Origin: Hsuehochloa calcarea
Taxonomy: Eukaryota; Streptophyta; Magnoliopsida; Poales; Poaceae
Assembly: GCA_036346395.1 (NCBI GenBank)
Contig: CM070609.1
Coordinates: 49,920,777-49,984,776, forward strand
Direction: 5' to 3'
DNA length: 64,000 nt
Below are positions 44,801 to 57,000 of the stretch, piece after piece. The position numbers were made by a program, and so were the translations under genes. Within the stretch, counting starts at the first letter, position 1. Every line of letters starts with the position of its first letter. The notes under the pieces were generated by a model that did not search any database, was not told where the DNA came from, and worked only from the letters and a program-made list of their open reading frames with translations.

Positions 44801-46150
44801 CGCACGGCAGCCGCGCAACTGCATGCACCAATGCCGATGTCCTGGACGCCCTACTCCTCGAATTTGAAGGATTGTTTGCGGAACCAGCGGGCCTTCCCCC
44901 GCCGCACCACCTTGACCATCAGATCTACCTTCTTCCAGGCTCAGAACGGGTAAACATACGACCTTACTGCTATCCACACCTCCAGAAGGATGGGCACGAT
45001 CCGCCCCAATAGTTCGACTTTTTCATCGCCGGTCTTACTGGTCAAGAAACACAATGAGACATGGCATTTTTGCGTTGATTACCGCACACTCAATGACTTA
45101 ACAGTCAATGAAAAATTTCCGATCCCGGTCATCGATGAACTCATTAATGAATTACGGGGTGCCCAGTTCTTCTCCAAGCTTGATCTCCATTTCGGCTACC
45201 ATCAGATGTGCATGCACCCCACAGATGTGGAAAAGACGGCCTTCTGAACACACCATGGGCATTTTGAGTTCCTGGTGATGCATTTTGGTCTCACCAATGT
45301 GCCGGTCACCTTCTAAGCCTTGATGAGCGAGATCCTACAGCCACATCTCCACCGTTTTGCCCTTGTCTTTTTTGACGATATTTTGATTTACAACTCCTAT
45401 TGGTCCGAGCAGTTGCGCCATCTCCTCATAGTACTCCTCCTCATGCGCCATCATAATCTCCACCTCAAGCGTTTCAAGTGTGTCCTTGAGGCTCCTTCTG
45501 TGGCATACCTCGGCCATGTCATCTCCGCTGACATCGTCGCTATGGATGAACACAAAGTGTCAGTCGTGAAGACCTAGCCTACCCCGCTCCCGTCCAGGGG
45601 AGTACACGGATTCCTTGGGCTCACAGGTTACTACCACTAGTTTATTCGTGACTTCAACATCACTACGACACATCTGCCCAAACTCCTAAAAAAGGAGTCC
45701 TTCCAATGGCCCAAGGAGGCGAAAGATGCCTTTTAGGCTTTCAAGGGGGCTCTCTCCACCGCGCCGGTACTCTAGCTACTAGACTTCGCAATCGGTTTCA
45801 TCGTTGAGTGCGATGCCTCAGGCATAGGATTTGGTGCCATTTTGCATCAAGGCACCGGACCAATAGCCTTCTTAAGTAAGCCGATTGCCGCGCGCCACAC
45901 GAAACTCGCAGCATATGAAAGAGAGTTCATCGGCTTGGTTCATGCGATCTGTCATTTGTGATCGTACCTTTGGGGCCGTATTTTTACTATCCACACCGAT
46001 CATTACAGCGTGAAGTTTCTGCTGGATCAACGTCTTTCCACTATTCCTCAACACTAGTGGGTCACCTAATTATTCAGATATAACTTCATGATCGAATATC
46101 GACTGTCCGTCTCAACACCGTTGCGACGCTCTCTCTCGGCGTAACGTTGA
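44800..46150 (+). pseudogene. Reina-like RT and RNase H
   Basis: RT blocks: LPPPHHLDHQIYLLPGSE and VNIRPYCYPHLQKD (44880-44985), STFSSPVLLVKKHNETWHF, CVDYRTLNDLTVNEKFPIP, ELRGAQFFSKLDLHFGYHQM with the first Asp (45170-45210), and FALVFFDDILIYNSY (the usual F-DD site, about 45355-45390). RNase H blocks: FIVECDASGIGFGAILHQG with the catalytic Asp, HTKLAAYEREFIGLVHA with the Glu, FTIHTDHYSVKFLLDQRL (45800-46050). In-frame stops occur at about 45247, 45315, 45735, 45774, 45960 and 46056; most read as C-to-T or G-to-A changes of CAG, CGA or TGG codons. The reading frame is otherwise well kept, so decay was mainly by transitions. Confidence 0.9.
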
Positions 46151-46373
46151 GCACGCCATGGCATGTGCGCTATCTGGCCAATCCTTCATGTTGTTTGAGG
46201 ATGTGCGCCGTGAGGTGCTGTCATCAGATGAACTACAGGCCATTTGCACTAGGCTACAATCGGGCGATCTGGGTGCACTGTGCTCCTTGACTGAGGGTCT
46301 ACTCCTCTGTAATTGCGGCATATTCGTCACAGCTTCATCTCCATCATTGTCGGTCATCCTAGCAGTGGCACAT
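46151..46373 (+). pseudogene. Reina-like pre-integrase linker
   Basis: The frame gives HAMACALSGQSFMLFEDVRR, ELQAICTRLQSGDLGAL, LTEGLLLCNCGIFV and ILAVAH, the segment that in Reina elements links RNase H to the integrase zinc finger. It stops at the SIRE-type LTR end at 46374. Confidence 0.75.
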
Positions 46374-46589
46374 TGTTGGACCGAAAATGCGACAAGAGGG
46401 GGTGTGAATAGGAGCATGCTCACTTTTTCACAAATAATGGATTCAACACAAATTTCACTCCAGTAGCTATGGAAGCTATGAAGATCAGTATATCAGTACA
46501 GCGGAAGACTAATATTGAATCCAATATAAACCCCTAAGCAATACGACAAAATCAACAAAGATTAAAGGAAATCAATGCATTTGGTGGTT
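46374..46589 (-). mobile_element. SIRE-type LTR end fragment
   Basis: Starts TGTTGGACCG and aligns with the reverse complement of about 28950-29161, the end of the SIRE LTR (shared words gaataggagca, gctcactttttcacaaat, ttcactccagtagctat and gaagatca). It is more diverged than the two SIRE LTRs are from each other, so it is a separate, older relative. It is cut at about 46589 by a Tekay-family LTR, and the rest lies outside the window. It cuts the Reina element. Confidence 0.8.
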
Positions 46590-49185
46590 CAGGAGACCCT
46601 GTTTATCCGCTTGTAATGCTTAACCATCCATTCGGTCCTAGCATCACAAAGCAGGTAATCCGAGACTCGAGACATGTATACTTCCCAGAGTGCAGTATAC
46701 ACACCTCATCACAAAATTTATGTATCAATTCCATTCATCCACATAGAACCGAAACACAGAACAAAACAAAAGTTTAATAATATAAACCGAGTCATTACAA
46801 AAGAGAGGCCAACCGGCCAACAATAAAAGAGACAACAATAATTAAACAATGAAGCAAAAGTGCCATAAGATGGCTACAACAAAAGAGCCAATCGGTGTGC
46901 CTTTAACCCACAAGGCAACCGACCAGGACCGCCAAGCTAGTCGTGAAACCACAAAGACATCTCACAAAAGTGAGGCCCTTGGGGCTCACCTTCCTCCCCA
47001 CAAACAAAAGCAATGTAAGAAAAGCCGGTGAGTACTTTGAATGTACGCAAGACTTACATGTGGAATAACAAACTCAGATATATACTACATGCAAGCTCAT
47101 TGAAGTGGAGGCTATATGTTTCATTTTAGCATAAAGCAAGTTTCCATTTGCAATAATGTAGTACATTTTAAAAGCAAGTTGGCAAATCTATTTTTAATGT
47201 TCAAATAACCGCAAAAATGACAACAATATAACAGTAGATAGAAAACAACAACAATCCTGGAAGTGACTAAACCGTTAGTCACCACAACAATAGCATGAAT
47301 TACCCATTCATACCACCCATGTCAAATTTTAATTTAAAAGGTTGTAGTCTAACTCTTGCAAAACCTAACCAAGCGTGTCCATAACCTAGGACGAGGCTAT
47401 TCGAATAGTTTTATCCTGCGCAGGTGTACCATTTTACCCACACGCTGGATCGCCTTTTGCCAAGCTATTAAGCACACTTCCTTAGGTATGCTTAAGACGG
47501 CTAAGTCCTACGAGACGCTTCCAATATTATGTATTAACTCGAGTCGCCTGTATGGATAGAAACCCATACGTTGTGTCGGGTCGTGGCCTGACCTCGGACA
47601 ACTACCCGTCACGGTAAAGCCTTGGACAATCTGCGACGCCTCGAGGTGGAGAGTCCATCCCGAAAACTCCACCACCGCACACCCAAACACAAGAACACAA
47701 TTCCTTTTTCACACAACACACACAACGCTCCTCCTGCGACTCGGAGATAACACACTCCAAAGTACTAGGTCAAGAGGGGTCCCATATAACCCTCATGTGG
47801 TTAGTACGCAAAAGTGCTTGGAGAGTGTGACACAAGATGTTCGGTCCTTGTTGACTTAGGCAAGACATCCACAAACCCAATAACCCACCATCCAACCACT
47901 TGCCCAAGTCCAAAACAATATTTTTCCATTTTCAGATTTTGACTTTACAAAATAACAAAGCATAAGTGCTGGACATAATGGAATAATAATAAGATGTGTG
48001 CTCAAGATCATCGACTACAATCGATGATCGCCCATTACTACCGAAACTAAGCATTTCTAAGCAATTTCAAATCGTAATCTACTAAGTGACAAGAGCTCAT
48101 CCATCGAACTCAAATCACAAAGAAATAACCTAGGCTCAAGGTAGTAGAGGGTAAACAATTCCTACAGATTATGCAACTATAGGATACTAACCATAATTCA
48201 ACACAAAATAGCAATGCATACATACAAGTTGAAATCAATATATTAGACTTGAAAATAATGGGATTAACATGATCAAACCGCTTGTTCGATTGAAGTTGCT
48301 CGCTTCTTCGGGATCACTCTCGGTGTTAATGTGCTCTTGGATCCTATCGAAGAACCAAAAAGAACCAATAAGGCAAAAGAAACCGAAAAGATCCAACAGC
48401 CAACTTCAACAAAAAGCTCTCAAATTTTTACAGTAGAAAGAGCATGATTTTTAGGAACTAAAGCAACAAGAACCAATTGATTTGGATTCTCAATTCCAAA
48501 GATATGACCAAAACAATTTTGCTCAGCTTTTATAAATCAAAAATGCCACTATTCATTAGCAAAAATTTCTGGAGCTATACTGGGGTTGGAAACATTTTTA
48601 GATTAAAGGGCAGTTGAAAACATAACCAACAAAATTTGAATCTACCGAAAAGGATTTAAAATGAATTAGATATGCATTTTACAAGTTATCACATTTTTCA
48701 GTTGATAAATAAATCCTTTCGAAAAAAGAAATGAGAATCGACGTGGCGAACGAGGAGCGTTGATCTTGGATCCAACGGTCCGCGTCCCAGCGCTGACGCG
48801 CGCGCGCGCGGCTCACAAACCCTAAACGTTAAGCGTTGGATCTGGATCCAACGGTTCACGTGGATCAGGATGTTCGGGCGGTCCGAACGTTCACACGCAT
48901 AGGAGTCGTTGATCTTGGATCCAACGGTCCACACGGATCGAACCGCTCGGACGGTTCAACGCTCATTCAGACCGACCGTTGATCTTAGATCAAACGGGTC
49001 ACTGATCGAGACGCGCGATTTAATTCAAAATCTCCGCGAACGTGGGCCGTAGATCTTAGGATCGACGGTCCGCATCGACTCAAGTTCAAACCGCCTCCTG
49101 TTTTCATCCGCAAAATGACGGAAGATCGGCTCGCCGCCTGCTCGCTCGGCGCGCGGCGAGCAAGTGCCCAAAATGGGTCCCAAAC
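46590..49185 (-). mobile_element. Tekay-family LTR E, left part
   Basis: It aligns in order with the LTR at 49186 onward (same opening after the decayed TGTGAGACCC, words ccatccattcggtcctagcatc, ccaacaataaaagagac and CTATTCGAATAG at 47397-47408), but is visibly more diverged. Its right part (48740-49180) is rich in GGATCCAACGGTCC and GTCCGAACGTTCAC words. It is split at 49185 by a complete element of the same family (duplication CAAAC) and continues at 63514. It may be a solo LTR or the 3' LTR of an element whose body is outside the window. Confidence 0.83.
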
Positions 49186-52100
49186 TGTGAGACCCCGGTT
49201 TATCCGGCTTGTAATGCTTAACCATCCACTTGGTCCTAGCATCACAAATCAGATAATCCGAGACTCGAGACATGTATACTTCCGAGAGTGCAAGATACAC
49301 ACCTCTTTACAAAGTTCATGCATCAATTCCATTCATCCACATAGAACCAAACATAAACAACAATCCAAAGATAACATAAATAAAGGATAGTCATTACAAA
49401 AGAGGGGCCAACCGCCAAATGACAAATACATAAAGAAATTTAACAATGAAAGCAAAAGTGCCATAAGATGGCTATAAAACAATAGAGCCAATCGGTGTGC
49501 CTTTAACCCACAAGGCAACCGACCGGACCGCCAAAGCTAGTCGTCGAATCCACAAAGACAACTCACAAAAGTGAGGCCCTTGGGGCTCACCTTCTTCCTC
49601 TGCAAACAAAAGCAAATTTCAAAGAAAATCGGGTGAGTACTTTGAATGTACTGCAAGATATATAAGAATGATAATGAGATCTATGCAATAACTACATGCA
49701 AGCTTATTTAAGTGGAGCAAGTTAGGACTCAAATTTTTAAGCATAAAGCAAGTTTTATTTGCAATAATGTAATAGGTTGAAAGCAATTTTGCAATCTGAT
49801 TTTATTTGATAAAAACAAGAGTAATCAAGTATCAACAACAAGAAAAGCAGTCACCGAAGTGGCTAACCCAATAGCCACCACAATAGCATGAATTACCCAT
49901 TCATGCCAACCATGTCAAGTTTTAAATTTTAAAAACAAAAGCAGTTGTTGAAGTCTAGATCTTATGGAAATCCCCAAGCGTGTCCATAACCTAGGACGAG
50001 GCTATTCGAATAGTTTTATCCCGCAGGTGTACCAACTTACCCACATGTCGGATCGCCTTTTGCCACATGATTAAGCACACTTCCTTTGGTATGCCAAGCA
50101 CACCTAAGTCCTACGAGACATTTCCAATATTGTGTATTAACTACGAGCCGCCTGTATGGATAGAAACCCATACGCTGTGTCGGAGTCATTGTAAAGCCTC
50201 GGTCAACTACCCGCCGCAGTAAAGCCTTGGACAACTACAATGCTCCTCGAGGTGGAGAGCCTACAGGAATCTCCACCACCGCACACCCAACACAAGAACA
50301 CAGAGAACACATATCATGTTTCACACAACACACACAACCCCTCCTGCGACGACTGAGATAACACACGCCAAAGTACTACGTCAAGAGGGGTCCCATATAA
50401 CCCTCATGTGGTTAGTACGCAAAAGTACTTGGATCAATGGCGCAGCAACATTTTCGGTCCTTAGGGACACAGGCACCTTTCCTTGTCACACCCAACAATC
50501 ACACCAACATGCCATTGTGCCCAAGTCAAATCATTTTGTTTCATTTTCGGTTTTACAAAACTAAAGCATAAGGTGCTGAACCAAAATAAACAAAATGATT
50601 TGTGTGATCAAGGTCATCGACTAAGTCGATAACCGCCAATTCTACCGGTAGCTAAGCATTTCTAAGCATGACATCGCAAAGACAAGAAAAGAGCATAATT
50701 AAATCACGGGCTCTAATTCACCAACGAAGATAATAACTTATGGTTGTGGCAGGGGATAACATTTTAATGGCAACAATGCATTAGGCATAGCTACCTCTAA
50801 ACAGGGCAAAAATAATTGGACACAAAAGCAATGCATACATATAATTTGTAAACAAGATATTAGACTTTGAAAGTAATGGGACATTTATGATCAAATATCT
50901 TGCCTTGCTGAAGCTCGCTGTTTTGCTGCAGAGGATCACTCTCGATATTATCAATATTGTCGCAACCTATCGAAAGAACCAACAAGAACCAATAAGGCGA
51001 GAAACATCAAAAGATGCAACAGCAAAATTCAGCAAAAAGCTCTCAAATTTTTACAGTAGAAAGAACATAATTTTTATGAACTAAAGCAACAAGAACCAAT
51101 TGATTTGGATTCTCAATGCAAAAGTTATGGACAAAACCATTTCAGTCGGCCAGAAAATGAAAAATAGCACTATTCACCTAAGCAATGATTTTAGTGAAAT
51201 TTTCTAGAATGATTCAGCTACTGAAATTTTTATGATAAATCAAGCATCCTATAAGATGAACAGCCCCACTGGATTCATCTTATTTGAAGCTTTCAAAAAT
51301 TAGTTATGAGTTTTCTAAGGTTCACTATTTTTCATTGCAAAGATAATCAGCTTAATGCTTACTTTCAAAATAAATCTTTTTCACATCGAGATAAATGAGC
51401 AACCTATACCGAAATACGTTTACTAAGAAAGAAAAATAATGGCATCGGTTTTATCATTTTTGAAGTTACGTAAAATTACTTATGCATTTTGGAAGATAAA
51501 ACTATTTTTCGCTTGATAAATAACTCCATCCAGAAATACACTCGGATAAACGACGTGGACAAATCGGGCCGATGATCCGAAAACAAACGCCCAAACACGA
51601 GCACGTAACTCACGCGAACCCTAAACACCGACCGTTGGATGAAAGATGAACGAACCGGATGCCAGGATGTCCGTGGTCCGAACGCTCACGCTGCACGCGA
51701 AGCCGTGGATCGGGATCCAACGATTCACGTTGATCCGAGCGCTCGGCGGTCCGAACGCTTATTCAGATCCGACCGCTGGTCTTGGATCCAATCGCCCACA
51801 CGCGCAGCAAAACAGAGCTTAACGCGCCAACCTTAAGCATCAACCGTTGGATGAAACGTTAGCTGACGAGATGCCAACAAGTTCGGCGTCCGAACGCTCA
51901 TCCGGACCGACCGCTGATCTAGGATACAACGGTCCACGCGATCCAAGCGCGGCTGGTCCGAACGCGCCACGCACGCGAGCCGCTGATCGGGATCCAACGC
52001 CCCGCGGACCGAATCGATCGAACGCTCTTCGCTATGGGCCGCCGATCAAGATCGACGGTCCGTAATCATCGACAAAAGACGACTCGCGCCTCGTCCGACA

Positions 52101-53735
52101 AAATTAACAGAGAGGATCTCCGCTAATCGCCGGCGATCTAGAGCACGCTAAGCTAACCAAGAGCACCAACATGATCCTAATACTAGTGCGCATCTACAAG
52201 CAAAGAAAGAATTGAGCAATGGACGACTTACCCGAGCCGAGACGAAATTGAAGGTTTTGGCCGAATTTGGGGAAAATCAAATTGATAAGATCCTCGCGCC
52301 AAATGTGAAATTGATTGAGGGCTAATGCGCACAGAGATGAGAGTAAGTTGAGGAGCAAGGAGTTTGAAAATGGTGCACTTACCGAGCTAAAGAAGAAGAG
52401 CACCTTTTGCGGTGAAAGGGGAAAATAGAAATTGAGTCGCTCTCTTCATCAAAAGCAAAATTGACAGAGGGTTAATACTCGGTGAGAGGCTAAGAAGCCG
52501 AGGAATCAAGGGTTTTGAAAGAGAATGCAGGAACACCACTTTCACCAAGGACCCAAGCTCCAACAATGGCGACCGAGAGCAAATTTCGAAATGGAGCTCG
52601 AGCAATGCACTAACAGTGGTGCTGGAGCTCAAGAGTGTTCAAAGGATGCTAAGGAAGCCACTGGAGGAGTTTTATAGGCCGAAGAGCAAGAAGGAGGCAA
52701 CGGCATTAAAATGGTGAGCTCACTGAGTTGAGGTTGACTGAGAGCGATGGGAGCAAGTGACAACAAGTGGAGACCACGACTATGGAGGCGCGGAACGAGA
52801 GCATTAAATGCTAAGAGTCGTTGGCCGAAAGGTGGAAGAGACGACACACTGCCACGCTCTGAGATTTTCACCAACTAATGTTGACTTCGGTTGAACGCGC
52901 GCGATCGGAGGTAGACGACGAACGACGACCGTCGGATCGAAATCGAACGGTTCAAATCGAACGGGGTGATAATAACGATTCGAACGCGCGCTTGATCTCG
53001 GGCCGTTGATTTAGAATCCAATGGTCCACGTTGCGCGAGGCGCCGGATGGTCCGAACGCTCTCTCTTTCGAGCCGCGATCTTCGATGAACGGTTGAGAGC
53101 AGAGAGGAGGATCGGCGTCCGAACGCCACTCGAGCGCAGCATCGCACGATCGAGATCTAACGGCCGAAATTGAACGCGCCGATGTGGCCGAAGTCTGTGC
53201 GCTTAGTTGATCCGATCGAATCAATGGCTTGAACCCGAGTGTGACTTGAGTCCAAGGAATAGTAAAGCTGATTTTGAGTTATTTGTCGAAATGACTTAGG
53301 ATAATTAATTAAGATAGCAAACAAGCTCCAAAAATTATGAAATTTTAAATGGAGATTGTCGACAGCAGAGGAACCTTATATAAAATTTTCAGAGACTTTT
53401 ATGCACTGCATTTTTCTAAAAATTCCAGAAAGCTATCATAGGAGTTTGACTAATGTTTGACTTGTCTCAAAATTATCAAATAATTTCAAAATTATGAAAT
53501 AATTCGAGGTGTTAAACATCACCCTAGGTTCAAAGAAAATTATTTTCAGGGGTTGGGCACAAGATTTTCATGAAGGAGATTTGTGTTGGTGTCCAAATGG
53601 CAATTTAATTTTTGATTTCACATAATTCTTTTACAAAAATTATGGAACCGACACAAAAATCAAGATGAGAGAAAAGTTTTAATTTCTCCTTATTTTTATT
53701 ACATTTGAAACACAAACCAAGTTTGGGATGTTACA
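49186..53735 (-). repeat. 3' LTR of the Tekay-like element
   Basis: 4.55 kb. It contains the conserved palindrome block (50002-50013), the inverted ggtcatcgactaagtcgataacc word (50611-50633), and from 51600 to 53200 a field of GGATCCAACGG, GATCCGACCG and GTCCGAACGC words. Near-identical to 58954-63513 apart from many small CG/CTG-centred differences. Confidence 0.92.
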
Positions 53736-53748
53736 AAACCTCCCCCTT
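53736..53748 (-). promoter_or_regulatory. Polypurine tract of the Tekay-like element
   Basis: AAGGGGGAGGTTT on the minus strand abuts the 3' LTR and overlaps the pol stop codon (TAA at 53749-53747). Confidence 0.88.
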
Positions 53749-54195
53749 ACAAAAAGCTCGTCCCGAGATTTGGCTCACTCAGAAAGAAAGATGGATAGTC
53801 CGTGACGAGGCGATCTTCCCTTTCCCAAGTAGCCTCATCCTCGTAATGGTTCGACCACCGAACTTTGAGGAATTTGATGGTACGATTCTCGTCCTTCGCT
53901 CACCTCTTCAAGGATGCGAACAGGTGCTCCTTGTAGGTCAAATCTTCCCGAACATCAAGAGTTTCCAACGGAGCTTCCTCGCTTGGAACACGGAGACACT
54001 TCTTTAGTTGGGACACATGGAAAACATCATGTACCCTTCAAGTGTAGCCGGCAATTCCAACTTATAGGCAACGGCTCCTTTCTTCTCGATAACACGGTAA
54101 GGACCGACATATCGAGGAGCTAACTTGCCCTTGACGCCAAACGCCGATGGCCCTTCAAAGGGAGACTTTGAGATAAACAAAATCATTGGGCTCAA
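53747..54195 (-). pseudogene. Tekay-like integrase C-terminus and chromodomain
   Basis: The minus strand reads KGKLAPRYVGPYRVIEKKGA and VAYKLELPATLEG (the GPY/F module, 54060-54150), VSQLKKCLRVPSEEAPLETL, then the chromodomain: LTYKEH-VRILEEV, NRTIKFLKVRWSNHYEDEAT, WEREDRLVTDYPSFF and the end FLSEPNLGTSFL before TAA at 53747. Two single-base losses near 53880-53900 break the frame inside the chromodomain. Chromodomains of this group are thought to tether the integration complex to H3K9-methylated heterochromatin. This agrees with the element sitting in a repeat-dense LTR nest, though one insertion proves nothing. Confidence 0.88.
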
Positions 54196-55060
54196 AGCTC
54201 AATTCACGACGACGGCGATCCGCATAGCTCTTTTGCTCGGATTGAGCCAGGCGCAAACGATCACGAATAATGGACTTGACTCGGCCTCATCGATCGAAGT
54301 TCGCCAAAGAAAGGTCTTTCGCCTGCCTCCGACCAATTCAACGGGGTTCTGCACTTTCTCCCGTATAAGGCCTCGAAGGGTGACATGCCGAGACTGGCCT
54401 GAAAGCTGTTGTTGTAGGAAAACTCGGCAAATGGCAAGCATTTCTCCCAATTCTTTCCATAGGAGAGAACACAAGCACGGAGCATGTCTTCCAACACTTG
54501 GTTGACTCTTTCACCGCCATCGCTTGAGGATGATATGTCAATCGAAGAAAGACGAGTGCCCATAGCTTCTTGCGTACTCATGCCAAAACCGGGAGGTAAA
54601 TAGTGAACCACGGTCAGAAATGATCGTCTTTGGTACACCATGCAAGCTTACAATCCTGGAGACGTAGAGCTCAGCTAGACGATCGGCACGAAGCTTGGTC
54701 TTGACTGGAAGAAAATGTGCCACTTTGGTTAATCGATCAATAATTACCCAGATAGCATCATTCCCTTTGTGACGTGGGCGCACGGTGATAAAGTCCATCC
54801 CGATCGAATCCCACTTCCATTCCGAATAGGCAAAGGTCAAGCAAGCTCGCTGACGCCGATGCTCGGCCTTGACACGACGACACACGCCGCACTCGAGAAC
54901 GAACTTCGCAATCTCCCTCTTCATTCGGTCCACCAAAATCTCCGACGGAGATCTTGATACATCTTTGTGGCCCCGGATGGATAGACAAAGGCGAATCATG
55001 GGCCTCGTGGAGAATCAAATCCGCATTCCATGTCCTTTGGAACCACAAGGCGCCGCTCGA
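54196..55060 (-). pseudogene. Tekay-like integrase, zinc finger and core
   Basis: The H2C2 finger is seen as LHEAHDSPLSIHPG (His pair, about 55000-55030) and FVLECGVCRRVKAEHRR (Cys pair, 54840-54900). The core begins WKWDSIGMDFITVRPRHKG with the first Asp (about 54790) and continues VIIDRLTKVAHFLPVKT, VPKTIISDRGSLFTSRFW with the second Asp (about 54620), and GERVNQVLEDMLRACVLSYG, where the expected catalytic Glu block (DGQSER/TER) reads GGER. PFAEFSYNNSFQASLGMSPF and EALYGRKCRTPLNWSE close the core. Two shifts (about 54545 and 54260) interrupt an otherwise well-kept protein. Confidence 0.9.
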
Positions 55061-55249
55061 ACCTTACAACACCATGCTCATCCTCGAGAAGCACTTGGTC
55101 GTTCCGTTCTTGACATTTTCCTTGATGCGCTTATTCCAAAGATCCGATTGCCGAGCGATCAGAATCCGATCTACCAAGGTTGGTTGCACAACCAAGGCAA
55201 TGAGGGAACCACGCCAACCAAATCTAAGTTGAGACGCTGAAATTCCTCC

Positions 55250-56560
55250 GTAGGGTGGGTTGACATCCCCGAGCAACAAGGCATTGCAATGCGCTCGCGA
55301 TCGAGCGATCGGCAACGACATTAGCCTTGCCGGATGGTAGTGAATACCCATGTCATAATCTTTGATCAACTCCAACCATCTCTTTGCCCGAGGTTCAGAT
55401 CTGGTTGGGTGAACAAATACTTTAGGCTTTTGTGATCCGAATACACTTCACAACGACACCGATTAGGTAATGTCGCCAAATCTTAAGTGCATGAATCACG
55501 CAGAACCAATTCCAAGTCATGGGTAGGGTAGTTGAGTTCATGAGGTCTCAATTGCCTTGATGCATAGGCCACGCCTTGCCTTCTTGCATAAGGACACAAC
55601 CGAGTCCTCGACGAGAAGCATCGCAAAAGATATCGAAACTCGATGAATATCGGGAAGAACAAGGACGGAGCGGTGGTCAAACGCTTCTTGAGTACTTGGA
55701 AGCTTTCTCACAAGCATCGGACCACAAGAACTTCTTGTCCTTCTTGAGCAACTCCGTCATCGGCCGCGATCTTGGAGAAATTCTCGATAAAACGGCGATA
55801 ATATCCCGCTAAACCGAAAACTCCGCACTTCGCCACCAAGTAGGTGAACCCATGAAAGAACATCGCGACCTTGCTAGGGTCAACGGCCACGCCTCCGCTG
55901 AAAGAACATGGCCCAGAAGGCCACTTCCTTCAACCGTAACGCGCACTTGCCGAACTTCGTGATACTGGTGGTGCTCACGGCTTGCCTAACACGAGCCTCG
56001 GATGCTCATCATGTTCCTCATCGTTCTTAGAATAGATAAGAATATCATCGATGAAGACCACGATAAACTTATCCAAATACTCCATGAATACCGAATTCAT
56101 GAGGTTCATGAACAAGGCGGAGCATTGGTTAAGCCAAAAGACATGACGGTATACTCATACAAGCCGTAGCGAGTAGAGAAAGCCGCCTTTGAATATCCTC
56201 AGTCGATCCGAACTTGATGATATCCCACTCTCAAATCAATTTTGGAGAATACTGAGCTCAGTTAATTGATCAAAGAGATCATCGATGCGGGCAATGGATA
56301 CTTGTTCTTACCGTGACCTCATTAAGCGGACGGTAATCAACGCACATGCGCAAAGTATTGTCCTTCTTCTTTACGAAGATGGTCGGACAACCCCACGGAG
56401 ATGAGCTAGGCGAATGAATCCTTTTCTTGCAGCTCATTCAATTGCTTCTTCAACTCCACCAACTCGCTCGGTGGCATCCGATAGTGCCTCTTTGAAATCG
56501 GGCGTCAGACGGAATCAACTCAATGACAAACTCTAGGTCTCGAACTGGTGGCAACCCCAG
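55250..56560 (-). pseudogene. Tekay-like RT and RNase H
   Basis: RT remains on the minus strand: FRLTPDFKEALSDATERV near 56480-56510, RRRTILCACALITVR-like sequence (56330), FMNLMNSVFMEYLDKFIVVF then IDDILIYSKNDEEHDEH (the F-DD site, about 56030-56060), GLAGYYRRFIENFSKIA (55760-55810). RNase H: AYASRQLRPHELNYPTHDLE (55500-55570) with the Glu/Asp region partly scrambled, CEVYSDHKSLKYLFTQ (55420-55460) and WLELIKDYDMGIHYHPAR (55330-55380). Frame breaks are frequent, many of them single bases. The order RT then RNase H then integrase is that of Ty3-gypsy. Confidence 0.85.
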
Positions 56561-56659
56561 GAGATCTTCAGAAAGACATCAATGAAGTCACGAATCGTGG
56601 GGACTTCACTAATACCTAAAGCAGCTTCGCCAAGCGAAAAGATGCGGACCTAGCAAGCC

Positions 56660-57000
56660 GGCGAAAAGCTTAACCCGCCACGAAAGATGGATAGAGAGAC
56701 ACTTCTTGGCACAATCGATTTGTCCCTTATGCCGAGACAACCAATCCATACCAAGAATTACATCTAGACTTGCTGAATGGAGGAGGATAAGATTCGCAAG
56801 GAATCTTACTCCTCGATCTCAATTGGGACATCCCTACACTCAGATTCACCCTCAACTCCAACCCGAGAGCGAATGAGCAACGGACCAACAAAGGAGTAAA
56901 AAGGAGCCCACTAATAGCAGAAAAGACTCGTAAACAAAAGAATGAGATGCTCTGAATCAAACAAAACAAAGAGCGTAACGAGAGTTAACGTAAAGTGTAC
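56660..57000 (-). pseudogene. Tekay-like aspartic protease
   Basis: The position between gag and RT, together with VFGTLYVNSRYALCFV just before a stop and then SHSF-like sequence (about 56930-56960), indicates the retropepsin. In Tekay elements this would read V-FDSGASHSFIS. The active-site Asp codon itself is not readable in the given sequence. Further residues (SVGMSQLRSRSKIP, FLVWIGCLGIRDKSI) match the usual DVILGMDWLS region. Weakest of the pol domains. Confidence 0.6.

Larger units (their letters stand above)
42733..46373 (+). mobile_element. Reina-like chromovirus, 3' truncated
   Basis: A Ty3-gypsy element on the plus strand with a short LTR (about 42733-43105, starting TGTGGAACAGCCGGC), primer site TGGTATCAAAGCCA at 43110, gag, protease, RT, RNase H and the pre-integrase linker. 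The protease LLDSGPTHNFI and the RT-RNase H sequence fit the Reina lineage. At 46373, inside the linker before the integrase (block SVILAVAH), it is cut by a SIRE-type LTR; integrase and 3' LTR are not in the window. Many in-frame stops are TAG or TGA at positions where CAG or CGA is expected. Confidence 0.85.
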
